Virus record (IMG/VR): IMGVR_UViG_3300028377_000003
Coordinates: 62,001 to 126,000 of that record
Strand: one strand, 5' to 3'
Source of the DNA: a virus
Length of the DNA: 64,000 nt
Positions 8,313 to 15,207 of this stretch are shown here, one piece after another. Both the position numbers and the translations under genes were made by a program. Within the stretch, counting starts at the first letter, position 1. Each line of letters opens with the position of its first letter. Below the pieces are notes generated by a model. It saw only the letters and a program-made list of their open reading frames with translations. It was not told the DNA's origin and did not search any database.

Positions 8313-8341
8313 TTGACGACTCACCGTTACTTTGGTATAAG
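8313..8341 (+). promoter_or_regulatory. Sigma-70-like promoter 4
   Basis: TTGACG (8313-8318), 17-bp spacer, TATAAG (8336-8341), in context CTTTTGACG...GGTATAAG. It drives the gene at 8414, leaving an untranslated leader of about 65 bases. Confidence 0.9.
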
Positions 8342-8413
8342 AGGGTGACGGTGAGTCGCAAGGCTCGAAACGAAAACGAAGTTTCACTACTACTGATTTG
8401 AGAGGAAAAGAAA

Positions 8414-8857
8414 ATGGCACAAGCCGCCCAAAAGCAAGACAACGCCCAGCCCACCTTCAACGAAATGCTCGAAGAGGGCATCGAACTCTACCGCGACCTG
8501 CGGGAAAAGAAAAGCCGCCTGAGCGAAATCAAAGACATGCTCCGCCAGCACGCTGAGGCCAAGCGCAACGGCGTCAAGACGGTGGAACTCACCACCGAGG
8601 ACGGCGAGCACACCGTGTCCGTCACGTTCCCGGACCCCAGCCTCAAGGTGAAGTCCGACAACGACGAGATGGCTTCCATCCGCGAAGATCTCGGCGAACT
8701 CCTGTTCGCGATGTTCTTCAAAGAGAAAACCTCGTACAGCGTCGAATCCGACTTCGAGGACAACATCGTCAAGGTCAAGGATCCCCTCCAGCGTCAAGAA
8801 CTGGAAAGCGCGGTCGAGAAGAAAGCAGCCACCCCGCGTGTCAGCTTCCCGAAGTAA
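8414..8857 (+). CDS. Unknown 147-aa coiled-coil protein
   Basis: Residues 12-55 form a charged coiled coil (ELYRDLREKKSRLSEI). A beta-rich stretch follows (about 60-80, TVELTTEDGEHTVSV), then a helical tail ending KKAATPRVSFPK. I do not recognise it. The codon use appears strongly biased to GC-ending codons, more than in its neighbours, which with its own promoter suggests high expression. An 8-bp hairpin (8846-8868) spans its stop codon. Confidence 0.7.
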   Translation: MAQAAQKQDNAQPTFNEMLEEGIELYRDLREKKSRLSEIKDMLRQHAEAKRNGVKTVELTTEDGEHTVSVTFPDPSLKVKSDNDEMASIREDLGELLFAMFFKEKTSYSVESDFEDNIVKVKDPLQRQELESAVEKKAATPRVSFPK

Positions 8858-8874
8858 ACTTTCGGGAAAACCGG

Positions 8875-8895
8875 CCCCGGTCCAGCCGGGGTCTT
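8875..8895 (+). terminator. Candidate terminator hairpin
   Basis: CCCCGG (8875-8880) pairs with CCGGGG (8886-8891) across the loop TCCAG, and a weak TCTTC tract follows. A second hairpin, TTCCCGAA/TTCGGGAA (8846-8868), lies just upstream over the stop codon. Together they probably end the unit from promoter 4. Confidence 0.6.
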
Positions 8896-8923
8896 CATCG
8901 TCGCACTCCTTGTCGTCGCAAGG

Positions 8924-8961
8924 GCAAAGCCCCCGGTGGTTAATTCCATTGGGGGCTTTGC
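8924..8961 (+). terminator. Long 16-bp hairpin, terminator-like
   Basis: GCAAAGCCCCCGGTGG (8924-8939) pairs with 8946-8961 (16 bp including two G-T pairs) around the loop TTAATT. The same loop flanked by GG/CC occurs in the terminator at 60268. A-rich and T-rich steps inside the stem could let it work in both directions. It marks the left border of the non-coding region. Confidence 0.7.
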
Positions 8962-9131
8962 ATTACCCCCAACATCCCTCTGACAATTCCCCACAAGATA
9001 GCACAGCCCTTTAGATGTGTTTGCCTACCCCACTAGTCACCTTCGCTGGACAAATAGCTTAGGGGCCGTCTCAAAGCGCACACATATCACTTAGCCAAGC
9101 GGAGTCTGGAGGCGTTACGTAGTAATTGACC

Positions 9132-9160
9132 TTGACGCCTTCGAGTTCTTGCGGAATCAT
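9132..9160 (+). promoter_or_regulatory. Candidate promoter for the structured RNA
   Basis: TTGACG (9132-9137), 17-bp spacer, AATCAT (9155-9160). The -35 matches the phage consensus but the -10 matches only 4 of 6 bases. The predicted start lies about 7 bases downstream, at the first base of the hairpin at 9167. Confidence 0.4.
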
Positions 9161-9397
9161 ATTGGTGATCTGCGTGTTGGCAGATCGGACGGGTTAACAA
9201 CCGTCGCCGGTGCTTGACTCATAGCAACCTCGCTGTGGGCCGAAGATGGAAAGCCGGTCGGGGTACTCCGCACTCCCCCATCAACAAAGAGTGTCGATGT
9301 AAAGGATCGAGAACCATTGCCCTGTCAAAAGGGTTACTAGCTCGATGACTCCGATAGCCGCCACTTGCTTTCGTGCCTATCAAGGCATGTAGCTGAC

Positions 9398-9426
9398 GGA
9401 TTCCCCAATGACTTCCTGAGTCGGGG
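9398..9426 (+). repeat. 29-bp direct repeat, copy 1
   Basis: Begins GGATTCCCCAATGACTTC and ends CTGAGTCGGGG. It folds as CCCC/GGGG, a 3-base bulge, GACT/AGTC and loop TCCTG. Here the stem extends outward as ATTCCCC with GGGGGAT, and GATTCC also pairs with GGAATC at 9441-9446. The second copy lies 180 bp downstream. Confidence 0.9.
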
Positions 9427-9577
9427 GATGAAGGCTGGTAGGAATCGTTTCCCTATGGATCCTTAGTCGGATGTCGGGAACACGCCCATCGGGGCGGTCA
9501 AGCACCGGGTAGTTTACCGGTCAAGAGGTTTGACCACCCGTGATACCTATCTTGGCAAGTAACAATTGGAACCTCAT

Positions 9578-9606
9578 GGATTCCCCAATGACTTCCTGAG
9601 TCGGGG
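9578..9606 (+). repeat. 29-bp direct repeat, copy 2
   Basis: Identical to 9398-9426 over 29 bases. The flanks differ, but the stem still extends (TTCCCC with GGGGAA), replacing the T-G pair of copy 1 by T-A. This small compensating difference favours a conserved RNA or DNA hairpin. Confidence 0.9.
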
Positions 9607-9742
9607 AACGACGGGCTCTACAGTTGGTAGCTATTTGGTAACGGAGGCAAGAGGTCTTGGAATGATAAGCAGTCAGGTAGTTTAGTGAGTAATGTCCTAC
9701 CAACATACGTAATAAGTACTCAGAGTTATAGTACTCTAGGTT

Positions 9743-9915
9743 GTTCTTATTACTCTACTCTCTCTTCTTCCTCTCTTACTTTCCTTGATCAGTCTTCACC
9801 TTTACCTAATAAGAACCTAAGCAATAGCCATATAAGAAACAGTAAAAGAAACAGAAGTAAAAGAAACAGAAGTAAAAGTAAGAGCAGCAGCAGTAGAAAC
9901 AGCAACAGCAATACA
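9743..9915. repeat. Pyrimidine tract, purine tract and 15-bp tandem repeat
   Basis: About 9743-9786 is C/T-rich on the plus strand and about 9834-9915 is A/G-rich. The unit AAAAGAAACAGAAGT occurs twice in tandem (9844-9858, 9859-9873), with a partial copy before it. CTCTTACTTT (9773-9782) is complementary to AAAGTAAGAG (9875-9884). Such asymmetry is seen at some replication origins but is not diagnostic. Confidence 0.7.
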
Positions 9916-10318
9916 ACCGGCAACAGGTGTAGCAGCGTAAGCACCCACGCACGTGTATGTGTCCCCTACGGGGATAGACTACCGATTTTTGGAAGTGTAT
10001 GAGATAGCCACAGTGACCTTGTGAAGTATCCGATAACTGAGTGCCTTGGTGGGCACGGGGGATAGCCACCTGAAGCCTCTTGGAGCGCTTGATAGCCTCT
10101 GAGAATACTTTTGGATCCGGGCTTTTAAGGGGTAAAATACTATTGGGGACAGTAAAACCAGAGTATTTACCCTTGATGAGGATCTAATAGACTTGGCGAG
10201 GGTTGGTGAGTGAATTTCCGAACGGAATAGAAACCGTTTTTGTGGTGCTATTTTTAACGATCGTAGCTACCGGATGGAGATCTCTAACTTTTTTCGACCG
10301 GTCCAAGTGTGATCTGGG

Positions 10319-10355
10319 TATAATAAGTGAGATTACTTGAGGGGCGGTCCCTCAA
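10319..10355 (+). promoter_or_regulatory. -10 box and leader hairpin before the KH-protein gene
   Basis: A perfect TATAAT at 10319-10324 preceded by GG, as in the other phage promoters. A good -35 at the usual distance is missing; TTCGAC lies 20 bp upstream. TTGAGGG (10337-10343) pairs with CCCTCAA (10349-10355), so the leader would begin with a stable hairpin that could stabilise or regulate the transcript. Confidence 0.6.
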
Positions 10356-10385
10356 ATTGGTAGCAAAACGAATACGGAGATTCAC

Positions 10386-10646
10386 ATGATTTACACGTTT
10401 GAAGAAGGCCCTAGCATCGACGAGTTGCTTGAAAACTACATCAAGGCGCTTGTCGCTTCCCCCGATGAAGTAGAGATCGAAAAGACTGAAAGCTCTACGA
10501 CCCTCATTTATACCATTGACGTCGTACATGATGATCGCGGCAAGATTATCGGGCGTGGTGGTTCCATCATCAACAGCCTCAAGACCATTTTTCGTGCGCT
10601 TGGTTGCAAGCATGGTAAGAAGGTCCTCCTAGAAATCAGGGAGTAA
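10386..10646 (+). CDS. khpA: KhpA-like KH-domain RNA-binding protein
   Basis: 86 aa, nearly the whole length being one type II KH fold like bacterial KhpA (YlqC). The RNA-gripping GxxG loop is GRGG at residues 56-59, in KIIGRGGSIINSLKTIF, and is followed by a helix and the final strand KKVLLEI. The N-terminal helix (about 11-25, IDELLENYIKALV) and the D-E-V-E step also match KhpA. Bacterial KhpA, often with KhpB, binds many small RNAs and mRNAs. I see no KhpB partner in the window. The gene follows a 1.4-kb structured non-coding region and starts a short operon with the next two genes. Confidence 0.8.
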   Translation: MIYTFEEGPSIDELLENYIKALVASPDEVEIEKTESSTTLIYTIDVVHDDRGKIIGRGGSIINSLKTIFRALGCKHGKKVLLEIRE

Positions 10647-10649
10647 GGC

Positions 10650-11237
10650 ATGTCAAACGACGATTTGTTTGCTGGCCGCAGTGAAGAGGAAACGGCGAAA
10701 AGAGCCGAACAACTTGCTGAGGCGGAAGATGAGGGTGAAGTCTGGTCACAACTAGATTTCAAGCCGCTTGATGAGACACCCGAAGACCACGACCCCGTTG
10801 ATTTTGAAGCTCTTGCTAACGAAATCGGGGTCGTGGATCGGGACTATTACTGGTTCAAACGGGACATCCAAGAGGTGTACCTTGAACGGGAAATAGGTGA
10901 TCTCGAAGAGGGTCATCCCGATATTGAACAGGCGTACATCGCTTTTGAAGAGCGTATCGTAGACGACAAGGCCGGGCACCAGTTTTATCTGGACAATTAT
11001 GCCCATATTGGTGAGGACGAATTAGACGCTCCTCAAGCCTTGGAGGCTTTTTTCGCTTACCAAGATGAGATCGACGCCCGCCAAGATGCCCACAAAAACA
11101 TGTTGGATACGCAATTCAAAAATGCGGATACGGAAGTCGTGTCGGGTTATAAGCCACGGCACGCTCAAGAGCGGCTGATTATTCGTGCTGAGGATGAGGA
11201 TCCTCAGATCATCATGCCGAGGTCCGATGATGAGTAA
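10650..11237 (+). CDS. Unknown acidic protein, 195 aa
   Basis: Strongly acidic, mainly helical (many Glu, Asp and Gln), with aromatic-rich segments such as VVDRDYYWFKRDI. It has no cysteines and no membrane segment. It starts 3 bp after the KH-protein stop, so the two are probably translated together. I recognise no family. Acidic proteins next to RNA-binding proteins can be partners or nucleic-acid mimics, but nothing here proves that. Confidence 0.6.
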   Translation: MSNDDLFAGRSEEETAKRAEQLAEAEDEGEVWSQLDFKPLDETPEDHDPVDFEALANEIGVVDRDYYWFKRDIQEVYLEREIGDLEEGHPDIEQAYIAFEERIVDDKAGHQFYLDNYAHIGEDELDAPQALEAFFAYQDEIDARQDAHKNMLDTQFKNADTEVVSGYKPRHAQERLIIRAEDEDPQIIMPRSDDE

Positions 11238-11472
11238 TGGCCTTTTGAAAACCGAAATCCTTTGCCACGACTTGTGGGCCGGTGATATGAAGCTCCAGTT
11301 ACCGTGGCAACCGGAAGGCAACCTTATCTTTTTGCATTTCACCATGCCCACCAAGGGCAAGATCGAAGGTCTGTTCGTGGTGGAAAAGCGGTTGGATATG
11401 TACGACACCCGTGAAAACGGTTATGTCCAGCGCCTACGCATCAAACCTTTCGAAGATGACGAGGAATCATAA
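11230..11472 (+). CDS. Unknown small protein, 80 aa
   Basis: Begins MSNGLLKTEILC, with beta-rich predicted strands (GNLIFLHFTMP, IEGLFVVEKRL). It overlaps the previous gene by 8 bases. The start at 11230 is preferred because GAGG lies 7 bases upstream; an ATG at 11227 is too close to it, and a longer frame would overlap the neighbour by 53 bases. Function unknown. Confidence 0.6.
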   Translation: MSNGLLKTEILCHDLWAGDMKLQLPWQPEGNLIFLHFTMPTKGKIEGLFVVEKRLDMYDTRENGYVQRLRIKPFEDDEES

Positions 11473-11526
11473 TCTTTTGATAGCACCCTCTTGGTGTATT
11501 CTTAATACTACCAGAAGGTCTCCACG

Positions 11527-12222
11527 ATGGGCGACAAGCTATATAATTCACATGTGATCGAGATCGAATGCAACGGGTGGGCAAAGGAAAACCTTTTGCC
11601 GCTGTTGGACGCCGTGAAATACCTATGTAACGTAGGCTCCTCGCGGTCAGTAACGATCGAAGATTACAAGGATCTAGGACCATTCTATATTGATGGGGAT
11701 GGACCTGATGCTGTGACCAGCATCAAAGTCGATGGTGAAGAGGCCGAGATTTCTAAAGAGGGTGCCATGAATTTATATGATCAGTTAGTGAAAATGGGGT
11801 CGGTTCGAAAAGAGCTTCGGCCCCACATTCGTCCCGTACTGGCTACTCTACGGCGTCAGAAAATGGCTTCCGAAGAGCGCGCTAAAGAGGCGGCGGGTGA
11901 GTCGCTGTTTGAAACGCTTGCTGAGTTTTGCAACGAACTTGCGAAAGTGGGCCAAAAGATCCTACGTCGTGAATCCGAAGTCGTGTCTCACCGTGTAAAC
12001 GAGGTGGAGCACTATCTGGAGGTCACGCACAAAGCGAGTCGGACTCGATACCGGGCACGTTTCGGCGTAGACGCCTGTGATCTGGATAACGTCTTGGTAG
12101 TCGTGGAGTACATGGCCGGTGACGAAGTTCTGGAAAGAGACGAATTTACCGGTGAGATGGAACCCACCGATGTAGCTGAACAAGCTGCAGATCGCCTTAT
12201 GGCCGTTATTATGGGAGCGTAA
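11527..12222 (+). CDS. Two-part protein: 80-aa N-terminal domain plus LRPH-module protein
   Basis: Residues 1-80 are a small unknown alpha/beta domain (SHVIEIECNGWAKENLLPLL). At residue 81 a Met begins a full LRPH module (LYDQLVKMG, then LRPHIRPVL), followed by a coiled segment and a strands-plus-helix C-terminal domain. An internal Shine-Dalgarno (AAAGAGG, 5 bases before the ATG at 11767) sits exactly at the module start. The shorter 151-aa product may therefore be made independently, or the gene may be a fusion. Elsewhere the module is N-terminal. Function unknown. Confidence 0.65.
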   Translation: MGDKLYNSHVIEIECNGWAKENLLPLLDAVKYLCNVGSSRSVTIEDYKDLGPFYIDGDGPDAVTSIKVDGEEAEISKEGAMNLYDQLVKMGSVRKELRPHIRPVLATLRRQKMASEERAKEAAGESLFETLAEFCNELAKVGQKILRRESEVVSHRVNEVEHYLEVTHKASRTRYRARFGVDACDLDNVLVVVEYMAGDEVLERDEFTGEMEPTDVAEQAADRLMAVIMGA

Positions 12223-12228
12223 TCAGCT

Positions 12229-12822
12229 ATGGACGCTCTTTCGAAAGCCACAAATGGGTTTATCAGTGGGGATACCTCGGTCACTATGACGACGGGGTAC
12301 CTTTCCGGTGAAGCTATCTCAGAGGCGGAACGGCAGGTTTCGATTCTGGGAACGGCCACTTTCGGGAAAACGTCGTCCTCCAGCGGCCCGTCATATTCCA
12401 GAGGACTGTCTTACAAAGAGGGTGGTCGACACCACAGTGGCTCTTACGCGGGAAATGACGGCGTTAAATTCGCCGAATTCGTCGATCAACGGGGAAAATC
12501 TTACCCTCAGCGGTCGATGTATTACGGGGAAGCCTTACGGGTGGTGCCTATCATTTCGCTTTTAGCCGCCCGCAACGAACTGTTCGTGCGGCCCCATAAA
12601 GAGGGGATACAGGTTTCATCACGAAATAGCCGGTTCAAGTCAGTTTTGACTCGGGGGGATTGGGCTAAGATAGTGACGTTGCTATCGGGTTCGTCAGTTA
12701 AAGATGTGATTGGCGAGATTACGGCGAGGGAAGATCCCTTGTTGAACAACGTGGATGCGCATTTGGAATTACTTGAAGGTCAAATTGAGAGCTTGTTTTC
12801 CAAGTTCGATGACCGCACATGA
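12229..12822 (+). CDS. Unknown protein, 197 aa
   Basis: Starts 6 bp after the previous stop. The N-terminal half is rich in Ser, Gly and Thr, with a low-complexity stretch around residues 45-75 (TSSSSGPSYSRGLSY). The middle has a hydrophobic strand-like segment (LRVVPIISLLAARNELFV, about 104-121), and the C-terminus is a charged helix (LELLEGQIESLFSKF). No known motif. The context suggests it is co-expressed with the LRPH protein upstream. Confidence 0.55.
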   Translation: MDALSKATNGFISGDTSVTMTTGYLSGEAISEAERQVSILGTATFGKTSSSSGPSYSRGLSYKEGGRHHSGSYAGNDGVKFAEFVDQRGKSYPQRSMYYGEALRVVPIISLLAARNELFVRPHKEGIQVSSRNSRFKSVLTRGDWAKIVTLLSGSSVKDVIGEITAREDPLLNNVDAHLELLEGQIESLFSKFDDRT

Positions 12823-12836
12823 CACAGGAGTATGGT

Positions 12837-13166
12837 ATGTCGGAAGAACAGAACGATCAACTCAACCTAGACGCTCATTCAGAGAATCTAGTCGAAGAAG
12901 AAAAGATCGAGGCGGCCCTGAGCAAGCACGAAGGCGACCTCCGCCAAGTGAATATGGGGTGCCGTCGCAATGAGCATGTCGACGGACGACCCGGAGCATC
13001 TTCGGGTGACGGTGATGTTGGTAAGAGTGCTACCACGTGCGCCAGCAAGCGGGCGTATGTTATGACTGACGTGATCGACAACGTTCAGATGGGGCATTCG
13101 ATTTACCGTTGTGTTGATTGCGGCTATTCGTGGTCGGTTTCGACAGGCGGCACTTTCAAATACTAA
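12837..13166 (+). CDS. Small protein with C-terminal zinc-ribbon half
   Basis: 109 aa. The N-terminal third is acidic and helical. Cysteines at 42, 68, 92 and 95 (the last two in RCVDCGYSW) could form one zinc site, with the C-terminal CxxCGxxW typical of ribbon proteins. The start is taken at 12837 because CAGGAG lies 6 bases upstream; an in-frame ATG at 12819 lacks a ribosome-binding site and overlaps the upstream gene. Function unknown. Confidence 0.55.
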   Translation: MSEEQNDQLNLDAHSENLVEEEKIEAALSKHEGDLRQVNMGCRRNEHVDGRPGASSGDGDVGKSATTCASKRAYVMTDVIDNVQMGHSIYRCVDCGYSWSVSTGGTFKY

Positions 13167-13194
13167 TTGATGGTGGCGGGGATAGGCACCGAGC

Positions 13195-13225
13195 AAGGGT
13201 GGTCTTCATGTCGGAGATCACCCTT
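13195..13225 (+). promoter_or_regulatory. Intergenic 11-bp hairpin upstream of holB
   Basis: AAGGGTGGTCT (13195-13205) pairs with AGATCACCCTT (13215-13225) with one G-T pair and a 9-base loop. No T tract follows, so it may be an attenuator or RNA-processing element rather than a terminator. Confidence 0.5.
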
Positions 13226-13285
13226 GATTATCTCGGGCGTTATGGTAGGCTCTGATACGTTAAGATCGCACTATTACGAAGAACT

Positions 13286-14248
13286 ATGTTTACGAATATT
13301 TTCGGCCACGGCCAAATCACAGATTATTTGCAAAGGCTCATCGAGACGGGGGATCTCCCATCTTGCCTCCTTTTTCACGGACCCGAGGGCGTAGGTAAAC
13401 GAACTACGGCACTCGAAGTCGCTAAGAGACTCAACTGTACGGGCACTCGCAAAGCCGGGTGCTCTTGCGCCTCTTGCCACAAGATCGAGAGCGGCAACCA
13501 TCTGGATATCATGGACTATGTGCCGGATGGTAAGACCTTCAAGATCGACCAAGTGCGTGATCTCATTAACGAATCCAATCGCTCCCGCATGGAAGGTAAC
13601 GTGCGGGTGTTCCTCCTGAACGATGCACAGCGGCTTGGGATAAAAGCCGCCGATGCGTTGCTCAAGACGCTCGAAGATGGGCGGGAAAACACCCTTTTCA
13701 TTTTGCTATCGACGTCGAAGACCGCGCTGGTACCTACGCTGGTTAGCCGGTCGCTTGACTTTTATTTCGGGGCCTTGTCCGACGATGCTGTGCGGAGCGT
13801 CCTCGAAAGTAAAGGGCATCGGGGCGCTAGCGTAGATCATGCGGTACGTCTCGGTGGTGGGAGCATAAGCAAGACACTCTATTTTCTGGAGGGCGAGGGA
13901 CTTCAGTTGCGCAACGACGTGTTGTCGCTCCTTTGCGAATACCCACACATCAAAGATTTCCGGGTGATCACGAAAGTCAATGAATATTCGGATCAGATCG
14001 GCGAGTTTTTGGAAACCCTGTATGTCTTGCTTTCCGACCTGTGTTTGGTGGAGCGCGACCTGACAGATTTCGTGCAAAATCAAGACATTTTAGGACAACT
14101 TTCTGGTCTGAAAAATCGTTTTGGTCCAAAATGCTTTAATGCGTTCTCTTTAGTACGCGCTGTGCGTCATCGACAAGAGGACCCGATTGCGCTTGACCAC
14201 CACGTGAAGAGCGTACTGTTGGATCTCAAAGACGAATTTAGAACATGA
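13286..14248 (+). CDS. holB: DNA polymerase III delta' (HolB-like) clamp-loader subunit
   Basis: AAA+ clamp-loader subunit, 320 aa, close to bacterial delta'. It has GPEGVGKR at 32-39 (Walker A), a zinc module with C51, C59, C61 and C64 as in HolB/DnaX, and the helix AQRLGIKAADALLKTLED with FILLSTSK, typical of clamp loaders. A sensor-2-like region and a helical C-terminal collar domain follow. It would help open the phage sliding clamp and load it on primed DNA. Its 3' end overlaps the delta gene by 4 bases. DnaX and the clamp are encoded further right. Confidence 0.85.
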   Translation: MFTNIFGHGQITDYLQRLIETGDLPSCLLFHGPEGVGKRTTALEVAKRLNCTGTRKAGCSCASCHKIESGNHLDIMDYVPDGKTFKIDQVRDLINESNRSRMEGNVRVFLLNDAQRLGIKAADALLKTLEDGRENTLFILLSTSKTALVPTLVSRSLDFYFGALSDDAVRSVLESKGHRGASVDHAVRLGGGSISKTLYFLEGEGLQLRNDVLSLLCEYPHIKDFRVITKVNEYSDQIGEFLETLYVLLSDLCLVERDLTDFVQNQDILGQLSGLKNRFGPKCFNAFSLVRAVRHRQEDPIALDHHVKSVLLDLKDEFRT

Positions 14249-15204
14249 AAACGCCTACGATTGACTGGACAGATGAGCCCTCCGTTGTTGTGGTTGACGG
14301 TTCCGAAGAATATTTCAAGGACCAAATCACTGAATCAGCCAAGCGTACCCTTGACGGGTATAGCTCCGTTCTTGTATGGGCGGGGATTGATTCGGATAAT
14401 GCGATCCGCAACCACCTCTTTGAGGGTTCCCTCATTCCGACCAAAAAGCTGATCATGATCCGGGATGCAAACCGGGTGGATGATTCGGGTTTTTTGGAGC
14501 GGTACTGTAAAGATCCCAACCCTAATCACGTGGTGATTTTGATCGCTTCGGGTGGACGTAAGCCGAAGTGGTTTGGAAAGCTCAAATGCGACGAAAAGGT
14601 CAAGTGTGTTTCGCCCAAGCCTTGGGAATACAAGGATTGGGTGGTGTCGTATTGCCGGAGGCGGGGTTTCAACCTCGATGAGGGTTACGCCGAAAACATC
14701 CATGCGAACGTAGGGGACGACCTTTACGCTTTATCGAATGAGATGGAAAAGGTGTTTTTGAATATGGGCGATCGAACGACCATCACGCCCAAGGATATCA
14801 CTTCGGTTCTGGTCCAACACAAAACGATCAACCCCTTCAACGTTTTGAAGGCGTGGGGTGCAAAGCAAATGTCGACGGCCCTTCGAATGGCCACCATTTA
14901 CTTTCACCAGTCCACAGACATCTATGCGTGTCTCCCGCTGATTTCGATGTTTTTGGGGCAGATCGAAAAGCTCATTCTTTTCGAGTCCTATTTCAAGAGC
15001 GAGTTCAGCAAAAACGATGTATGCAGCCTGATGGGAATTTCCCACTACGTCTACGACCAGTTGCATCGGCAATCGGTTCATTGGAACCTCAAGCAGTTGC
15101 GAAAAGCGTATCGTCAGATGTGCGAAATTGAATCTATGGCCAAGCGCGGGAAAAACGGTCCCCTGTTAATCAACTGGTTTCTTAGTCAAGACTTTGAGGA
15201 GTAA
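14245..15204 (+). CDS. holA: DNA polymerase III delta (HolA-like) clamp-loader subunit
   Basis: 319 aa. It shows the delta layout: an early strand VVVVDGSEEYFKDQI with no Walker A, the L-I-M-I-R-D strand, the VVILIASGG strand, the basic WVVSYCRRRGFNLDEGYAE segment matching the 'i-x-x-x-x-x-G-l-x-i' motif of HolA, NDLYALSNEMEKV-like helices (DDLYALSNEMEKVFL), and a C-terminal helical collar (LPLISMFLGQIEKLIL). Delta is the clamp-opening wrench. ATGA overlap with holB indicates translational coupling. Confidence 0.8.
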   Translation: MKTPTIDWTDEPSVVVVDGSEEYFKDQITESAKRTLDGYSSVLVWAGIDSDNAIRNHLFEGSLIPTKKLIMIRDANRVDDSGFLERYCKDPNPNHVVILIASGGRKPKWFGKLKCDEKVKCVSPKPWEYKDWVVSYCRRRGFNLDEGYAENIHANVGDDLYALSNEMEKVFLNMGDRTTITPKDITSVLVQHKTINPFNVLKAWGAKQMSTALRMATIYFHQSTDIYACLPLISMFLGQIEKLILFESYFKSEFSKNDVCSLMGISHYVYDQLHRQSVHWNLKQLRKAYRQMCEIESMAKRGKNGPLLINWFLSQDFEE

Positions 15205-15207
15205 TTC

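Larger units (their letters stand above)
9167..9660 (+). ncRNA. Candidate structured non-coding RNA
   Basis: Successive stems seen directly: GATCTGC/GCAGATC (9167-9186), GACGG/CCGTC (9188-9205), ATCGAG/CTCGAT enclosing CCCT/AGGG (9306-9346), a 29-base repeated hairpin (9398-9426), CGCCC/GGGCG (9483-9496), CACCGGGT/ACCCGTG stacked on GGTCAA/TTGACC (9503-9542), and the second repeated hairpin (9578-9606). The ends are not defined, and the right end could be near 9990. Large phage-borne RNAs such as GOLLD and ROOL are known, but I cannot show that this belongs to either. The adjacent downstream gene encodes a KH RNA-binding protein. Confidence 0.45.
8995..10385. other. 1.4-kb region without a credible protein gene
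   Basis: Frames here are short or low in complexity and lack ribosome-binding sites. The left part (about 9110-9660) is dense in hairpins. The middle (about 9743-9915) is a pyrimidine-rich tract followed by a purine-rich tract with a 15-bp tandem repeat. The right part (9960-10355) has more hairpins: CCCC/GGGG at 9963-9973, GTGCC/GGCAC at 10041-10056, and an 11-bp stem with one bulge at 10130-10172. I found no tRNA cloverleaf. Structured RNA, an origin of replication, or both are the main readings. Confidence 0.75.

Noticed and set aside
9398-9606. The two 29-bp repeats as a CRISPR array
   Set aside because: Only two copies, a 151-bp interval instead of a spacer of about 30 bp, and no cas genes; the Cas4-like nuclease at 30520 belongs to a recombination cluster.
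9685-10002. Plus-strand frame of 105 codons with Ser/Asn/Arg/Lys repeats
   Set aside because: It arises from the C/T and A/G tracts; no Shine-Dalgarno, no protein-like pattern, and it lies within the structured non-coding region.
9806-10069. Minus-strand frame of 87 codons rich in Cys, Tyr and Phe
   Set aside because: It is the reverse reading of the purine-rich repeat tract; the composition is low in complexity and there is no ribosome-binding site.
8995-10385. tRNA genes
   Set aside because: I looked for T-loop (GTTCRA) patterns with paired arms on both strands and found none that complete a cloverleaf; a tRNAscan-SE run would settle it.
11477-11508. Promoter from TTGATA upstream of 11527
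   Set aside because: The best -10 candidates sit 14 or 20 bp away rather than about 17, so I did not list it.
13167-13394. 75-codon plus-strand frame
   Set aside because: It overlaps the start of the delta' gene, covers the 11-bp intergenic hairpin and has no ribosome-binding site.
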